64,000 bases of DNA from Cristatella mucedo (Eukaryota > Bryozoa > Phylactolaemata > Cristatellidae), in NCBI GenBank assembly GCA_009760855.2, contig WPIO01000073.1:829001-893000 (forward strand), in the 5' to 3' direction. A program made the translations under genes and the position numbers. A model generated the notes under the pieces. The model did no database searches, was not told the origin of the DNA, and saw only the letters and a program-made list of their open reading frames with translations. Of this stretch, positions 1-51,879 are shown piece after piece (positions within the stretch are counted from its first letter, which is position 1; every line of letters begins with the position of its first letter).

Positions 1-190
1 TTGTGCTGCATTTTCCTTATTTCAGTTGAACACTTCAAGCCTAGGGGTGTGCACATACGACAGTGTGAGAAGCAGGTCATACCACAAATCACCATGATAA
101 AAAGGAGTTCACATAAATAAGGAATCGAGAATAACATGCCACTGGCAAGCGACCACCACGTCAAGCATGACAGAACTTTTAGTTCCATAC

Positions 191-40796
<40,606 letters not shown>

Positions 40797-40817
<21 letters not shown>

Positions 40818-40858
40818 GGTTCACAGCAATATCACTCCTGGCGAATCAAATCAGCATC
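40797..40858 (-). CDS. TDRD12: TDRD12-like exon 1 (start codon; coding 40797-40817)
   Basis: The ATG at 40817-40815 opens MDVHVFK, followed by a GTATTT donor. An acceptor (tttttatcatttgtag) ends just above 40858, so 40818-40858 is 5' UTR and at least one noncoding exon lies further upstream, not located. The short start followed by VVGPDAIWV matches the way Tudor domains of this family begin at the N-terminus. Ends in phase 0. Confidence 0.72.
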
Positions 40859-41104
40859 CTACAAATGATAAAAATCAGTCTGAATGAGATCCCGGTGACT
40901 CAAGGACTTTACTGGCTGGACGAAAGCACTTGAAATATATCTGAAAAGCCCTTATGCTCCCTCAAGCACAAACCAAACTTTTTAATATTTAAAATTTTGG
41001 TCAAGTACTATTTCGGAAACCCAATCAGGCTACATACATCAAGTTAATTAAGGGCTAGTGACAACAGTAATATCGTGATAATAACAATAATAATAATATA
41101 TTTT

Positions 41105-41790
41105 ATAAAGCAGCCATATCTCCAAATTGGCTCTGCCAGCATATCTACAGCTGCATCTGCACGAAATCGAGGTTCCTGTTCTAAAGTGAACTTGCACTAG
41201 AGGATCACACCAGCTCCATAGTAAAGTATGTCTACTTTCAGCTAAGTAATATTGCTAAAATTTGGGCTTGCATAGACAGGCATACCACATCTAAATTGGT
41301 CCATGCATTTGTGATATCCCTTATTGACTTCTGCAACTCACTGCTTGCTGGTTTAGCTGCGTGTACAATAAGGCACTTACAGTTGGTGCGAAACTCTGCA
41401 GCTTGGCAAGATTGTCGTGAGCAGTTGCCTTATACTACTTCTCGCCGACCTACACTGGCTTTCAGTCAAGCAACGCATTGACCTAAAGGTTGTGTCACTC
41501 ACTTCTAGGTCCCTTCATTCTCTGACTCCAGCAAACCTATCAGAAATATTCCCCCATCAGGCTACACGTCATACCACCTGCTTTTCTGAATCAAATCGTT
41601 TAGATATACCTCGTGCAAACATCAAATCCTTTGGAGACAGTGCCTTTATTTCGTATGCTCCCAAAGCCTGGAACTAACTGCCGACTGACGTCACGACATC
41701 CCCTGACTTCTCATTTGAAAAGATGCTAAAATGTACCTATTAGTCACAGCATTTAGTGAGTACTTGTGATTCGCCCTTTGACCCAGTGAG
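41105..41790 (+). mobile_element. LINE-A 3' region copy, degenerate
   Basis: Text ccaaattggctctgccagca to the end of the RT frame (gcatttagtgagtacttgtg). Frames 41296-41481 and 41417-41677 are remnants. Lies about 250 bp upstream of the noncoding part of exon 1. Confidence 0.82.
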
Positions 41791-41799
41791 CCGGCTTCA

Positions 41800-42515
41800 G
41801 TAGGCAGTTCTCTTTTTGTCGTCGTATGGCCGGCCAGAGCAAGGTAAGACGCCCCTGCTACCTCCCTGAAAATACTTATGACTGTAGCCGACAGTCCATT
41901 GCCAATACCAAACTTCTGTGCCACGTTCACGTTGCTTAGACCATCTTGTGGTATGCGAAGATTTGAACTTTAATTTCACTGTTCTGTTTCTTTATCATAT
42001 CAATGATATGGGGGCCAAGTAGGAGCGTTCCACTCACGTGGTGTATGCAGTCTGGAACTGTAAAATAACTCATTTCCAAAGCACAAATGAAGAACTTGTG
42101 CCTAGACAACCTGTGAACAGTTTGGATTACACATAATGGAATCAAACTGCAAGTACAATCACTTATCGGACCCCTTTCCAAGGTAAACTGTTGCCTTGGC
42201 GGCCGGGCCTGTTGCTTCTGGCAGTTATCAGCAATCGCGGCTATTGGCAGCATTCATTTTCGAGGTAAATAATCAGGGTCACATAACAGTAGGCTAAAAT
42301 TACCGGCGAACATCCACTAGCGAATAGTTGCTAAAGTAAACGATGTCCAATGCACTTCGCCACACTTTGGCGTTTGTGTTCCGCCTCAGAGTCGCGTTAA
42401 AAATCCGACAATAAACAATAGATAAAAAACTTGCAATGTTAGAAACAGCGCCAGGGCCTTGCACGAACAACCTTACAACCTATCCCTTACAACTCTTTCT
42501 GGTCTCACTAGAACG
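41800..42515. other. 5' flank / first intron region of the TDRD12-like gene, unassigned
   Basis: No repeat or exon recognised with confidence. A noncoding first exon and the promoter of the minus-strand gene should lie at or beyond this stretch, but I cannot point to them. Confidence 0.35.
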
Positions 42516-42519
42516 GGCT

Positions 42520-42960
42520 GAATATAATGGCGGTAACATTGTAATGTAAGTTAATGCAATCTAATGTAACTCCCCTAAGCCACAAAGACTGAGCATGAGT
42601 TACGCATGAGTTTTCTTTAGCACACACAAGGCCTAAGTGGCTTTCGGTACGCACACTGTACCCAGCAGACTTAATCTCACGTAAACAAAGAAAATCTGAG
42701 CAGAATAGCTGAGTCAGGAGGGCAGCTGAGGTAGGGAGTAGCATGTGAGTAGCAGCTCAGGACTGCAGGAAAGGATAAAATAAAATAAAATGTTTGCTGA
42801 TTTAACAGCTCAGTCGGCAGCAGGAGAGTAAATGTCATAGGATAAGAATTGTGGAAGTGAGTTCTACATTCTAGGACCTGCAGACCAAAAGCTTTTGTCG
42901 CCAACGCTCTTTAAGCGGAAGAATGGAACAGCTAATGTATCGTCCAAACAGGACCTGGGG
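42520..42960 (-). mobile_element. LINE-B 3' end fragment
   Basis: Reverse complement of the LINE-B end (aaggcctaagtggctttcgg, acgtaaacaaagaaaatctg). Extends into the region that gives gaattgtggaagtgagttct, also seen at 49.24 kb. Confidence 0.8.
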
Positions 42961-43425
42961 GCACGAAGAGGCTGAAAATGGTGCAGCAGTTCAGCTAGGT
43001 ATGAAGCAGCCAAGCTGTTGCGGTAAGGGACTAACAACTCCGTTAACCATAAATTTAAGAAAACTCACTCTCACGACGCGACGATTTAACTCTATTTCAA
43101 CATACCCTAGCCTTCAACAACCGGCTCCGGAACTATCCACCAAATGGCCCATGTGGGTTAAGCAGTTCTCATTACCAGGGCACAAACACGGAACTATAGC
43201 TGGGTAGGCAAAAAACAAGTTTTTGACCAAGATGATTTATTTAATATGTAAATTTCATAATTAAATTATTTTAAATGACAAACTGAAATAAAATATTAAT
43301 TCATTTCGGTTTCATCATCATTAGAGACCTCAACCGGAAAAGCAAGTGTGGCTCGCGGAAGCAGAAAAGGGGTCCCAGGGCTGGCTTTTAAAGCTGCTTG
43401 CGCTAACACCGTCCGTGTTAATAAG

Positions 43426-43615
43426 AATAATAATGCACTTGATAAAGCGCCCTCAGAGAACTCAATCTCTTTCTAGGCGCTTTACATTTGCTGCAAAGGG
43501 AAACGCGATTGAATGGTGAGTAATAGCATGCTTGATAAGCAACATGAATAGCATAGTTAGGGGTGACGTGCACAGGGTCAGCATGCAAGTGTGGTTAGTG
43601 GTAGCATGCACAGTG
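43426..43615 (-). mobile_element. LINE-A 3' end fragment
   Basis: Tail aataataatgcacttgataa and ctctttctaggcgctttaca, with 3' UTR text to gtagcatgcacagtg. Confidence 0.88.
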
Positions 43616-43779
43616 CCTCTGTCCTTGATTCAGTCTTTAGTGTATACGTCACCAAGACTGGCAAGGCAGCTCAAGACTGACGGAAGACTGACTTAAGATG
43701 GAAAAGCTAAGTACGGTACAACATCTTGGCGAGATTGAGGAAAGAAGCCTAACAAACTACCAATCATAGGCGTCTTAAG

Positions 43780-44045
43780 GGGCACACCTTTGCTTCAAAA
43801 GCACTGGGGAACCATGGCCGATGATCATCAATGCGTTCCGAGAGAATCCCTGTTTGTGGATATACGACGAGCTCTCCATTTCGGAATCAAATCATGAGGC
43901 GGCGAGCGATGCAGGCTATCGGATTAGGTTTGAATGTACATGTTATCTGGAGGTGCATCGTGGAGGGCTATTTTATAACTACCTACAATTATTGAAGCAA
44001 TTCTCACATGACCACTCTGGAAGGGCGGAGGAAGTAGCTGGCTAG
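43780..44045 (+). CDS. possible MADF-domain exon or fragment
   Basis: The open frame (ATG at 43821, open somewhat further upstream) reads MIINAFRENPCLWIYDELS and goes on to VHRGGLFYNYLQLLKQFS, then a stop. The start resembles the MADF domain (L-I-x-A-x-R-x-x-P-x-L-W), found in DNA-binding proteins and in proteins linked to PIF/Harbinger transposons. No other MADF landmarks are clear, so this may be chance or a remnant. Confidence 0.3.
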
Positions 44046-44047
44046 AA

Positions 44048-44185
44048 TACAATATAATTCGTTTGTATAGCAGCGCCCTAAGAGAACTTAATCTCTATTC
44101 AAGCGCTTCGCGTATGCCACGGGGCTTCAGCCCGTGACCTCGGCCAGAGCTTGGTCGGGGCGAGAACCTTAACTACTGGGCCAAA
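44048..44185 (-). mobile_element. SINE-B copy
   Basis: Reverse complement of the tail (gcgccctaagagaacttaat), then the B-box and an A-box-like end near 44165-44180 (aaccttaactactgggcc). Confidence 0.8.
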
Positions 44186-44347
44186 CCTGCGCGGCAATAA
44201 TGAAGCAAGATGGAAGGCACACTGGCCTGTTAACTTCCTACCAGAAGAAAGTCCAACGGAGGACAGAAGAACGACATAATGAGCACGGCGAACAGTTTAA
44301 AAACGGCTTTAGATTGGCCTCCTTATACCGCGTCGACGTAAGTAGCA

Positions 44348-44402
44348 AAAACAGGTTAATTACATAGCACCCTAAGAGAACTAAATATCTTTCTAGTCAC
44401 AC
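44348..44402 (-). mobile_element. LINE/SINE tail fragment
   Basis: caccctaagagaactaaata then tctttctag is a short piece of the shared LINE-A/SINE-B tail in reverse complement. Confidence 0.5.
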
Positions 44403-44673
44403 CGAATACGCGCTAAAATAACGCTGGTTTATCTTTCGTGAAGCCAATTGGTTCCCTGCCCGGCGAAATCCTTTTTCGGCGTTCAGTCATACAGTCCCAC
44501 GTCAGACAGTTTTCAGTCACCCTGTAGAATAAAAGCTTGAAACGCAAGCCAACATTAGTCAGACATCAATTATAGCTGCCTTGATAGTCCATGAATTGTG
44601 ACTATTAAGGACTGCGTGTCTCGTACTCTAACGTGACTAAAGAATCGCCATATCAATACCAGGTAAGTTACAG

Positions 44674-44825
44674 GGCCGTGATAGCCCAGGAGGTAAGGTG
44701 CTCGTTCGTCAAGACCGAGGTCGGGGTTTGAATCTTGCAGTAGGCGATTTTGTATTGCCAACTACAAGCAGTGGCGATAGCGGTAAGTCTCTTCTGCCGC
44801 TATACAAATGAGGCTGCTAAATCAT
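44674..44825 (+). mobile_element. SINE-A copy
   Basis: A box gtgatagcccaggaggtaag, B box ggggtttgaatcttgc, body gcagtggcgatagcggtaag, end aggctgctaaatcat. Confidence 0.85.
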
Positions 44826-44839
44826 CTACTATTTTTTAT

Positions 44840-46190
44840 CTCCAACTTCCCATTCGTAGACATGTAGCGGTATATTTGAGAAATAGAGAGCACGACAGTA
44901 ACCGTACGAATTTGCATCTGAGACCTGAGTAACTGGCATTGTTGCCGTGCATCGCTCTCGTCGGCTCATACCGGCACGAATTGGCACTGCGCTTCAATCA
45001 CTCGTTCGTCGCGCAGCCACCAGGTTTTCCTCCAGTACTTGTCGCCGGGTGAGTCCTAGCACCGTAACGCGAATCGTTTTTTTGTGTGGCGAAGATCTTT
45101 GTTCCAGAGCCGCCGATTGCATCTGTGCCTGACTGCGTCGCTGCCGCTCGGTTCGCTTGCACCCGCCATTGCTAGGCTGCAGAAAGTGCACGTGCTACGT
45201 ATGTGCTTGTTTGTTCCTAGTAATTTCATCTACCGGGGCAATGCAGGCTGTAATCGCTTTGTATAGAATACGAACAAGCGAAGAAAAGTTGCTGTCTGAA
45301 CATTGGCGACCTAAGAACGCCTCTAAAGCTGCATGTCATGTCCTGCCGGTGGCGGCTTTCCGTGCGTAGCCCGTAGTTTATGGACGAACTTCGGTCGTTC
45401 GGTTTCTTAACGGTCAGTCAACCAAATATCCGGGGACTCGCTGGCCACTCATTTTCACTTTCAGTTCGCATAGAGCATACAATACTAGTTTCAAGAACGT
45501 ACAATAGATTCGCTGCCCAATCGAAGACCCGCAAATTTACATCAGGGATTATGCTGAGGCCATCATGGCAGAACGACTAGTTCATGTACCGGTTGCTTGC
45601 AATTTAGACGAGTCTAATTCTGTTCTTGACTTGCTCCCCAAGAACTCATCAAAGCCTCTTCGTGGCGTTTTTACCTGAGGCGCCAGACTTTTCAGCTACT
45701 TTGAATTGCAACAGTAACTTTGAATCGGCCGTCGCGATGCCAAAAGCTCTTAACTAGCTCCCCTGGCTCTACCAGCTCACAGTGCCCATGGCAGACTGTG
45801 CAACATCGTCGACAGCGTCTGTTGATATTTACGTTGAATAGACACTTTCTGGAGCTACCATTTTAGCATAGGGTTTTGGATTTTTGTTGTAGTGCTTAGC
45901 GGCTTTGTGTTTTTGGATTTGCTGATTAGTGTTTAGTTGTTAAATTTTGTATTATATTTTTTGCTGGGCTTGAGTTTTTGGGTTCGGGGTATAGGTTTTA
46001 GGGAGGAACTCGCACAAAAGATGTCTCAAAAACGTTTTTTTTTCTAGTTATAACTTGATAGTGCCACTTGCCTGCATTATAGTTTGTAGCATTGACTGTT
46101 TTACAACACCCTTTTTATTTTTAATGCTATTGTTACTTCTGGTGTTTTACTACATTTTAGTGAAGATGGGAAAGGTTTAGCAGCTAATTT
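44840..46190. other. unassigned intergenic sequence
   Basis: GC-richer than its surroundings near 44940-45150 and with several short open frames, none with recognisable domain or splice pattern. It could hold a 5' exon or promoter, but nothing shows this. Confidence 0.35.
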
Positions 46191-46198
46191 ACGATTAC

Positions 46199-46350
46199 TG
46201 ATTCAACGGCCTCATTTATGTAGCGGCAGACGAGCCTTGGCGGCTATCACTTCCATTTTCAGCTGGCAATGCTGGACTGCCTACTACAATATTCAACCCC
46301 ACGACCTCACGACCTGGTCACGAAGTGTGAGCACCTTAAACCTAGGCTAA
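46199..46350 (-). mobile_element. SINE-A copy, degenerate
   Basis: Reverse complement of the 3' end (gattcaacggcctcatttat), the body (ggcggctatcac) and worn A/B boxes near 46290-46345. Confidence 0.7.
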
Positions 46351-47149
46351 AGACTCGTGAGCATCTTTTATGGATGATGCTGGTGAATCGATTATCTCCT
46401 CGACGGGCACTGTCGATACTGCATCCGTATTGGTGGGGCGGATCTTCTGAGAAATCCTGCATGCTAGCGGTAGCCAGCAGCCGCCTGCTTCTTGATGGTT
46501 TTTCCGAGTTAATTTCTTGAGCTGTCTGGTTCTGGCACTGTCTAGAGGTTTCAAACTTTGCACGGAGCAAACTAACCAAGTTGGGGAAAGTGATTGGCCT
46601 GGCCTATTGGTAGTCTGCGGCTTGCTGAGGCTGGATATCCGGCGTTGACTGGTGAGTCCAGTCAGAGATCATTCATGTTCTCCTGCTTAGCTACCACGCT
46701 TGGTCGTTGGCTTTTATAACCGGCGGTCAAAGTGCAGCCGTTGGCTTAGTTCCTGAATTGAAGCATTCCGACTGCAGTAGAAATGGTTCCTACCCGGACA
46801 TTGTGATTGTTAGTGTGTCCTAATTTTGTCTTCCCCCTTAGGATCACATGACAGTTTTCAAGGTGTCCCAACAATGTCTGTTGCTGTCCAAAAAAGTGGC
46901 ACTTACGCATATTGGATGCTAACTGCCTCTCTTAGCCCTCTTTCTTCTTCCCTTCCTCAATCTCGGTCTTTCCCTCCCTCTCTCTCTATCTATCTATCTA
47001 TCTACTGCCTTTCATTCCTTCTTCTGTCTCTCAAATCGAGCCCTTCTCGGCACTTTTTTCTTCCCCCATTCCTCCAAGTTTCAGTTTGGTTTAAAAGTTT
47101 ATCACGCATCCAGACTCATGTACAATCTCTCTCTCTCTCTTTCTGCTAT

Positions 47150-47575
47150 TTTTTTGAGATCTATCGGCAGCTTGTGATACAATCAATCGTCGCCAAGTTC
47201 TTCTCGAGCCCCTCTCATCTCATCTCACCTGGCCAGCAATGGCACAGCACCGTAACGGTTCGTGTCGCATGTTAGTGCGAGACTCCAGAGCATTTATGCG
47301 AATATGATTAAAATATATATATATATAATTCATTTGTATAGCGCCCCAAGAAAACTTGATCTCTATTCAGGCGCTTCACGTATGCCTCGGCGCTCGAGCC
47401 CACGGCTTCATCCAGACCGTGGTCGGGGGCGAGCAACTTAACCACTGGACCAAAGAGCGGACAAAGATCGTCAGAGGAAACTCTCAAGTATGGGGCACCT
47501 CAAGGCTCTGCGCTTAGTCCGACTCTTTCCACGGTTTGTGCTCTTCCTGTTGCCGATGCGATAACGAGGGTAACC
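47150..47575 (+). mobile_element. LINE-A RT fragment split by a SINE-B
   Basis: RT text 47155-47310 (gatctatcggcagcttgtga, ctcatctcacctggc) and 47455-47575 (agcggacaaagatcgtcaga, ggggcacctcaaggctctgc, the GVPQGS region) are in the right order, with SINE-B between them. Confidence 0.82.
47327..47458 (-). mobile_element. SINE-B copy, best preserved
   Basis: In reverse complement: A box tttggtccagtggttaagtt, B box gtgggctcgagcgccg, then the LINE-like tail aagcgcctgaatagagatca and ggggcgctatacaaatgaat, ending in TA repeats. The A box matches that of ordinary tRNAs. Confidence 0.87.
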
Positions 47576-47577
47576 CG

Positions 47578-47618
47578 ACAAAAGCACGCAGGACAAAAGC
47601 GCGCCGACAAAAGCGGGA
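47578..47618. repeat. three short direct repeats (gacaaaagc)
   Basis: gacaaaagc occurs at about 47578, 47592 and 47606, each followed by a G/C-rich spacer. Such clusters occur at ends of some DNA transposons, but no second end was found. Confidence 0.55.
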
Positions 47619-48229
47619 AAAACGATTTTAAGGAATCCTAGTTTAAACAGATATTCCTAATTAGGGTATTTTATTATAAAAATGCATGCCCAGTATAACT
47701 CCTACCGCATTACAATTTGTGCCAGCTTTTAAATATATTTTGAAATGGTACAGTTAGAAAGAGCTAATTTGGCTTAGTAATGTTAGCCTATTTCTTAATT
47801 AGATGCTATTGTTACCTCGATTCCTTGAAGGTAATTCCCATCTAGGACTGCTCCGAGGTACGTTGTTGACGTTTCGAGCACGAACATTTGGGTCCCACGA
47901 ATAACTGCGGTACACTGCAATACAGCAGCCATTTCTACACTAAGCATTGAGTAACTGCAGTTTCATTTCATGTTATAGCAAATAGTCTTTCGAGTTTATC
48001 AACCAAATTTCATCGTATAGCCCGTGTGAGTTCTGATGCGACGGCCTCGAACGGCCCGGTTGTCTCTGCATATTCGAAAAACGATACAGCTTCTATTTTA
48101 ACAATGAGTGTCACAGAGCTGCGTTGTTGATTGCTTATTATGGAAAGCAGCGTTCCGGATTGACCCACCAAATTGTATGCGACTGCGCTAACGCGTTGCA
48201 TTGCTATGGTCTCTGATAGCTCGAACCAT

Positions 48230-48970
48230 TGAAAGCAATAGTATTAGAATACGCTCGCAAAATGTCATGGAATTAGGCCGGTAAACCCGAAATACTTGTA
48301 TCTACAATGTGGAATCAAAACCACAGTTGTGCGACACCTAGTAAGGAAGTGACATCTTTTTTTAAGTTCAAATATGAATATGGCGGCTCGCCTGTCCTGG
48401 TCATTGCCGGAGGCTGCGGCACGAGAAAGCCCATGGGCTATGCCGTGAAATTCGGTTGGAAAATCCGGAAAATGGTTTTCTGTAAATAAGTGTTTAAATC
48501 ACAGCTGTGAAATACTTATTGTGGAAATCACAGCAGTATCGCAAATTGAAAATGTTAGGATGTTGATTTTTTCCAGGATCATTGGAGGCCACAGCATGAG
48601 ATTTCAAGCGCAATCGCATGAAATTTGGCGGGTTAAAATAGACCATTGCATGCTATAATTTGCAAGCAAACGGCAGCTTCGCGAAGCTTTTTGTTGAAAC
48701 GGCAGCTGTATCGTAACTTGACTACTTGGGGCTGCCATTTGGGCCTGGCCATCAGAGGCAACAGCATCAGAACGTGCAAGAGAAATCCCGTGAAATTTAG
48801 TGAACAAACTTTGCATACTGTTCTCCATAAATTGAAACTCTAAACCGCTGCAGTTTCGCGAAGGTTTTTGGAAATGGCCTCTGTATCGCCGTTCAAATTT
48901 TTACATAGCGGGCTGACCCGAGCTTTTTACGGCCATGGCACGATAACGCAAAAGCGCAATTGCATGAAAT
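48230..48970. repeat. degenerate tandem repeat, unit about 170 bp
   Basis: Landmark ggc-x-acagcatgag / gaaatttgg recurs near 48402, 48582, 48749 and 48918 (spacing about 167-180 bp). A second landmark (gcagctgtatcgcaa-like) recurs in step near 48530, 48700 and 48871. The same text resumes after the LINE-B, at 50401-50600. Confidence 0.7.
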
Positions 48971-48984
48971 GTTAAATTATGTAT

Positions 48985-50400
48985 CTCCGCATATAACTCC
49001 ACAAAGACTATGTGGGCGTTACGCAGTCGCGAGTTTTTTATAGCGCACTCACAGCCTAAGCGGCTTTTGGTAAGCATTTTTTAGCCAGCAGACTTCATTT
49101 CACGCAATAAAGAGAAAGTGGAAAGCATAGCTGAGTCAGTAGAGCAGTTGAAGTAGTGAGTAACTTGAAAGTATCTGCTCAGGACGGCTAAAAAGGATAT
49201 GCCATAGTCGGCAGCAGAAGAGTAGTTGTCGTTGCGTAAGAATTGTGGAAGCGATTTCCACAGTCTAGGAGCAGAGCAAAAGCTTCTGTCGCCGACAGTC
49301 TTTAATCAGCGGAACGGAACAGCTAATTTATTGTCTATATAGGACCTGAGGGCACGAAGAGGCTGAAACTGGTGTAGCAGTTCAGCTAGGTATGAAAGAG
49401 CAAAGCCTTGGTGGGTCTTGTGAGTCGGCTTAAGAACTTAACTCTGTATCCATTGATCAACCGGCAACCATCCCAGCTCTTTTAGTAAAGGAGACATGTA
49501 GCCAAACCTCTGGAATTTGAAAACTAGCTTTGCAGCCATGTTCATAGCCAGCTGCAGTGGCCCGGTGGCTTTTTTCGGTAGCCCAACCAAAAGGGAGTTA
49601 CAATAATCTAGCCGAGATAGAAACAGGAAGCAATTGCAATCGTTTGCAAACCACGGCGGAAGACAGTCCCTAATCTTAGGTAGGGATCAGACGTGATGGC
49701 TAGCTGTGGAAGAAGTCTTCTTAACGGTGCTTTCAAAATCTGGGTATTTTTCGAAGGCGACACCTACATTCCGAGCAGATGGTGATTGTTGCACAACAGC
49801 ATCACCTATTAGAAGAACAAAGCCTTTTAGTCTAGCCGCTTAGTGTGTCCTATGAGCAGCAGTTCGGTTTTATCCTCGTTTAGTTTAAGTAAATTTGCCG
49901 ACATCCAGGATCGGATATCGGCAAGGAGAGCATTAAGTTTATAAGTTTCAGTAGCAGATCCTGCAGGTTTGAATAAAAATACAACTGCGTTTCATCAGCA
50001 TAAACTAGATATCATATTCCGTGGGCCTGAGTCACTTTCCCAGAGGTTGAATATAAATGCAGAACAGCACAACCGACCAAGGACGGATCCTTGAAGGACT
50101 CCACAGGTGACTGGTCTGGCGGATTAGACCTGACCCCCACGTGACATGGATTGAATACGATCAGACAAGTACGACTTAGAGCACGCAATCACGCCAGTGC
50201 CTCGTCTGCCATACCGATCGTTGTTCTCTATCGTTTAAGTTGAACATCGTGATCAATTTTGTTGAAGGCAGCTGATATACCTAGTAGCGCTAGGGCAGTG
50301 ACATTCCCGTCGTCATTGTTGCTTAAGGCGTCATTGGTTACATGGAGGAGAGCATTTTCAGTGGAGTGCTGGCGTTTGAACCCCGACTAAAAAAATTCTC
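48985..50400 (-). mobile_element. LINE-B copy, degenerate, inserted in the ~170-bp repeat
   Basis: Reverse complement of the LINE-B 3' end (gcactcacagcctaagcgg) through the RT region (near 49840-50030, gtaaatttgccgacatccag and cgtttcatcagcataaact, the YADD neighbourhood) to about 50390 (gcgtttgaaccccgactaaa). Many stops. Confidence 0.85.
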
Positions 50401-50650
50401 ACATTATGGTAGGTAAACCCGAAACACCACTCTGTATAATTTCGAATCCAAACAGCCCTGTTCTTAACTTTTATTGTGAAAATGGCAGCCGTATCGCAGT
50501 TATTCGGGGGTCCCAAAAATTCTCTGGTTGCATAGTAAACCTTGATTTACACGTCAACCTCTTAACTTTCTGGCAATGTATATATCTCCCAAGTAGTTCG
50601 TTGATGGTGCGATTAGAGGAAGGCAAATTAATCGATAATTACATTTAATC
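50401..50650. repeat. continuation of the ~170-bp repeat array
   Basis: ggtaaacccgaaacaccact and tgaaaatggcagccgtatcg match text near 48283 and 48530-48700, on the other side of the LINE-B. Confidence 0.65.
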
Positions 50651-51189
50651 AGTAATGTGCAAATTAATAAAATAATTAATTAAAATTGATTAAATCAAAA
50701 AATAATTTTAATCGGCAAATTCATCGAAAGCAGCAGAAACATCCGCAGCAGAACGAAGCTCAAAGCTCAAATTATTTTGACCTACATTCGCAGATTTTGG
50801 TCGCGATATTCGATCGCGAGATTGACGCCTTGAACTTTGTACTAAAGATTCTGTCCGAGATCAAACAAGCATACAAATAGCTTCGCTCGAGGAAAGTTGG
50901 TTGAAAAGCATTTTAACTGGCTTTCTCGAAATCCGACATGATAATTTCCTGATTAAGAGTTTCCTATGCTAATGCATGACGAAACTGGACGTACTATAAT
51001 TACTTCCACACTAGCCATCGAATGCAATATTTGTTTTTTGTTACAATTGTAATTGATTTGGAAGATAGAAAGCTTTTTAAAGCAATTAAATCGTATAATT
51101 TGATATATTATCCCTATAGCTATCCGTTTTGTCCTGCCTGCCTTTTTCAGGGTTGCAAGCATTGCGTGCTTTTGACCTACACACTTTTG

Positions 51190-51838
51190 CCGGGGTGCTA
51201 TACCGACCTGTACAATCAGGCACTTACAGTTGTGTAAAACTCTGCCGCCAGTCCTGTCTGTCGTGAGAGTCGCAGCTATCACGTCAGACCACTTCTCATC
51301 AACCTTCACTGGCTCCCAATCAAGCAGCGCATCGACTTCAAGGTTCTTTCACTCACTGTTTGGGTCCCTTCATGCTTAAGCAGCAGCCTACTAATCAGAA
51401 TTACTCTCTCACTAGGCTATGCATAGTACCACTCACTTTCCTGACCAAATCGTTTAGATACACCTCGTAAGAACCTCAAGTCCTTTGAAGGTGGTGCCTT
51501 TAGTTCGTTTGCTTCCAGTGCCCGGAACGCACTCCGACTGGCCTCGTGACGTCCCTGAGTTGACGACATTTAAAATAAGTATATTACGCATGTTTCTTGT
51601 TTGTTTCTTGAAGCATTTGGTGTGTCCTTGTGATTCGTCGTTTGTGTGCTTATGCGTGCCGAAACTATGCTTGCTAGTACTATTTACATTGTACATGTAG
51701 ACACTGCATGTCACTTCAAACCATGTTATGCTTGTTGTCATTGAGCATGCTACCACTAACAATTTGAGCATACTTCCTCTGCAGCAAATACAATTTCACT
51801 AGAAAGAGATTGAGTTCTCCGAGGGTGCTATAACCAAT

Positions 51839-51875
<37 letters not shown>
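51190..51875 (+). mobile_element. LINE-A subfamily 3' end copy
   Basis: From caatcaggcacttacagttg (the C-terminal QLVQNSA region) to the tail ctagaaagagattgagttct and a long ATT run near 51840-51875. Same subfamily as 27.3 and 40.2 kb. Confidence 0.85.
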
Positions 51876-51879
51876 TAAC

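Noticed and set aside
44674-44760. A functional tRNA gene
   Set aside because: A and B boxes are present but the fold is incomplete and the sequence continues into a SINE body shared by six copies.
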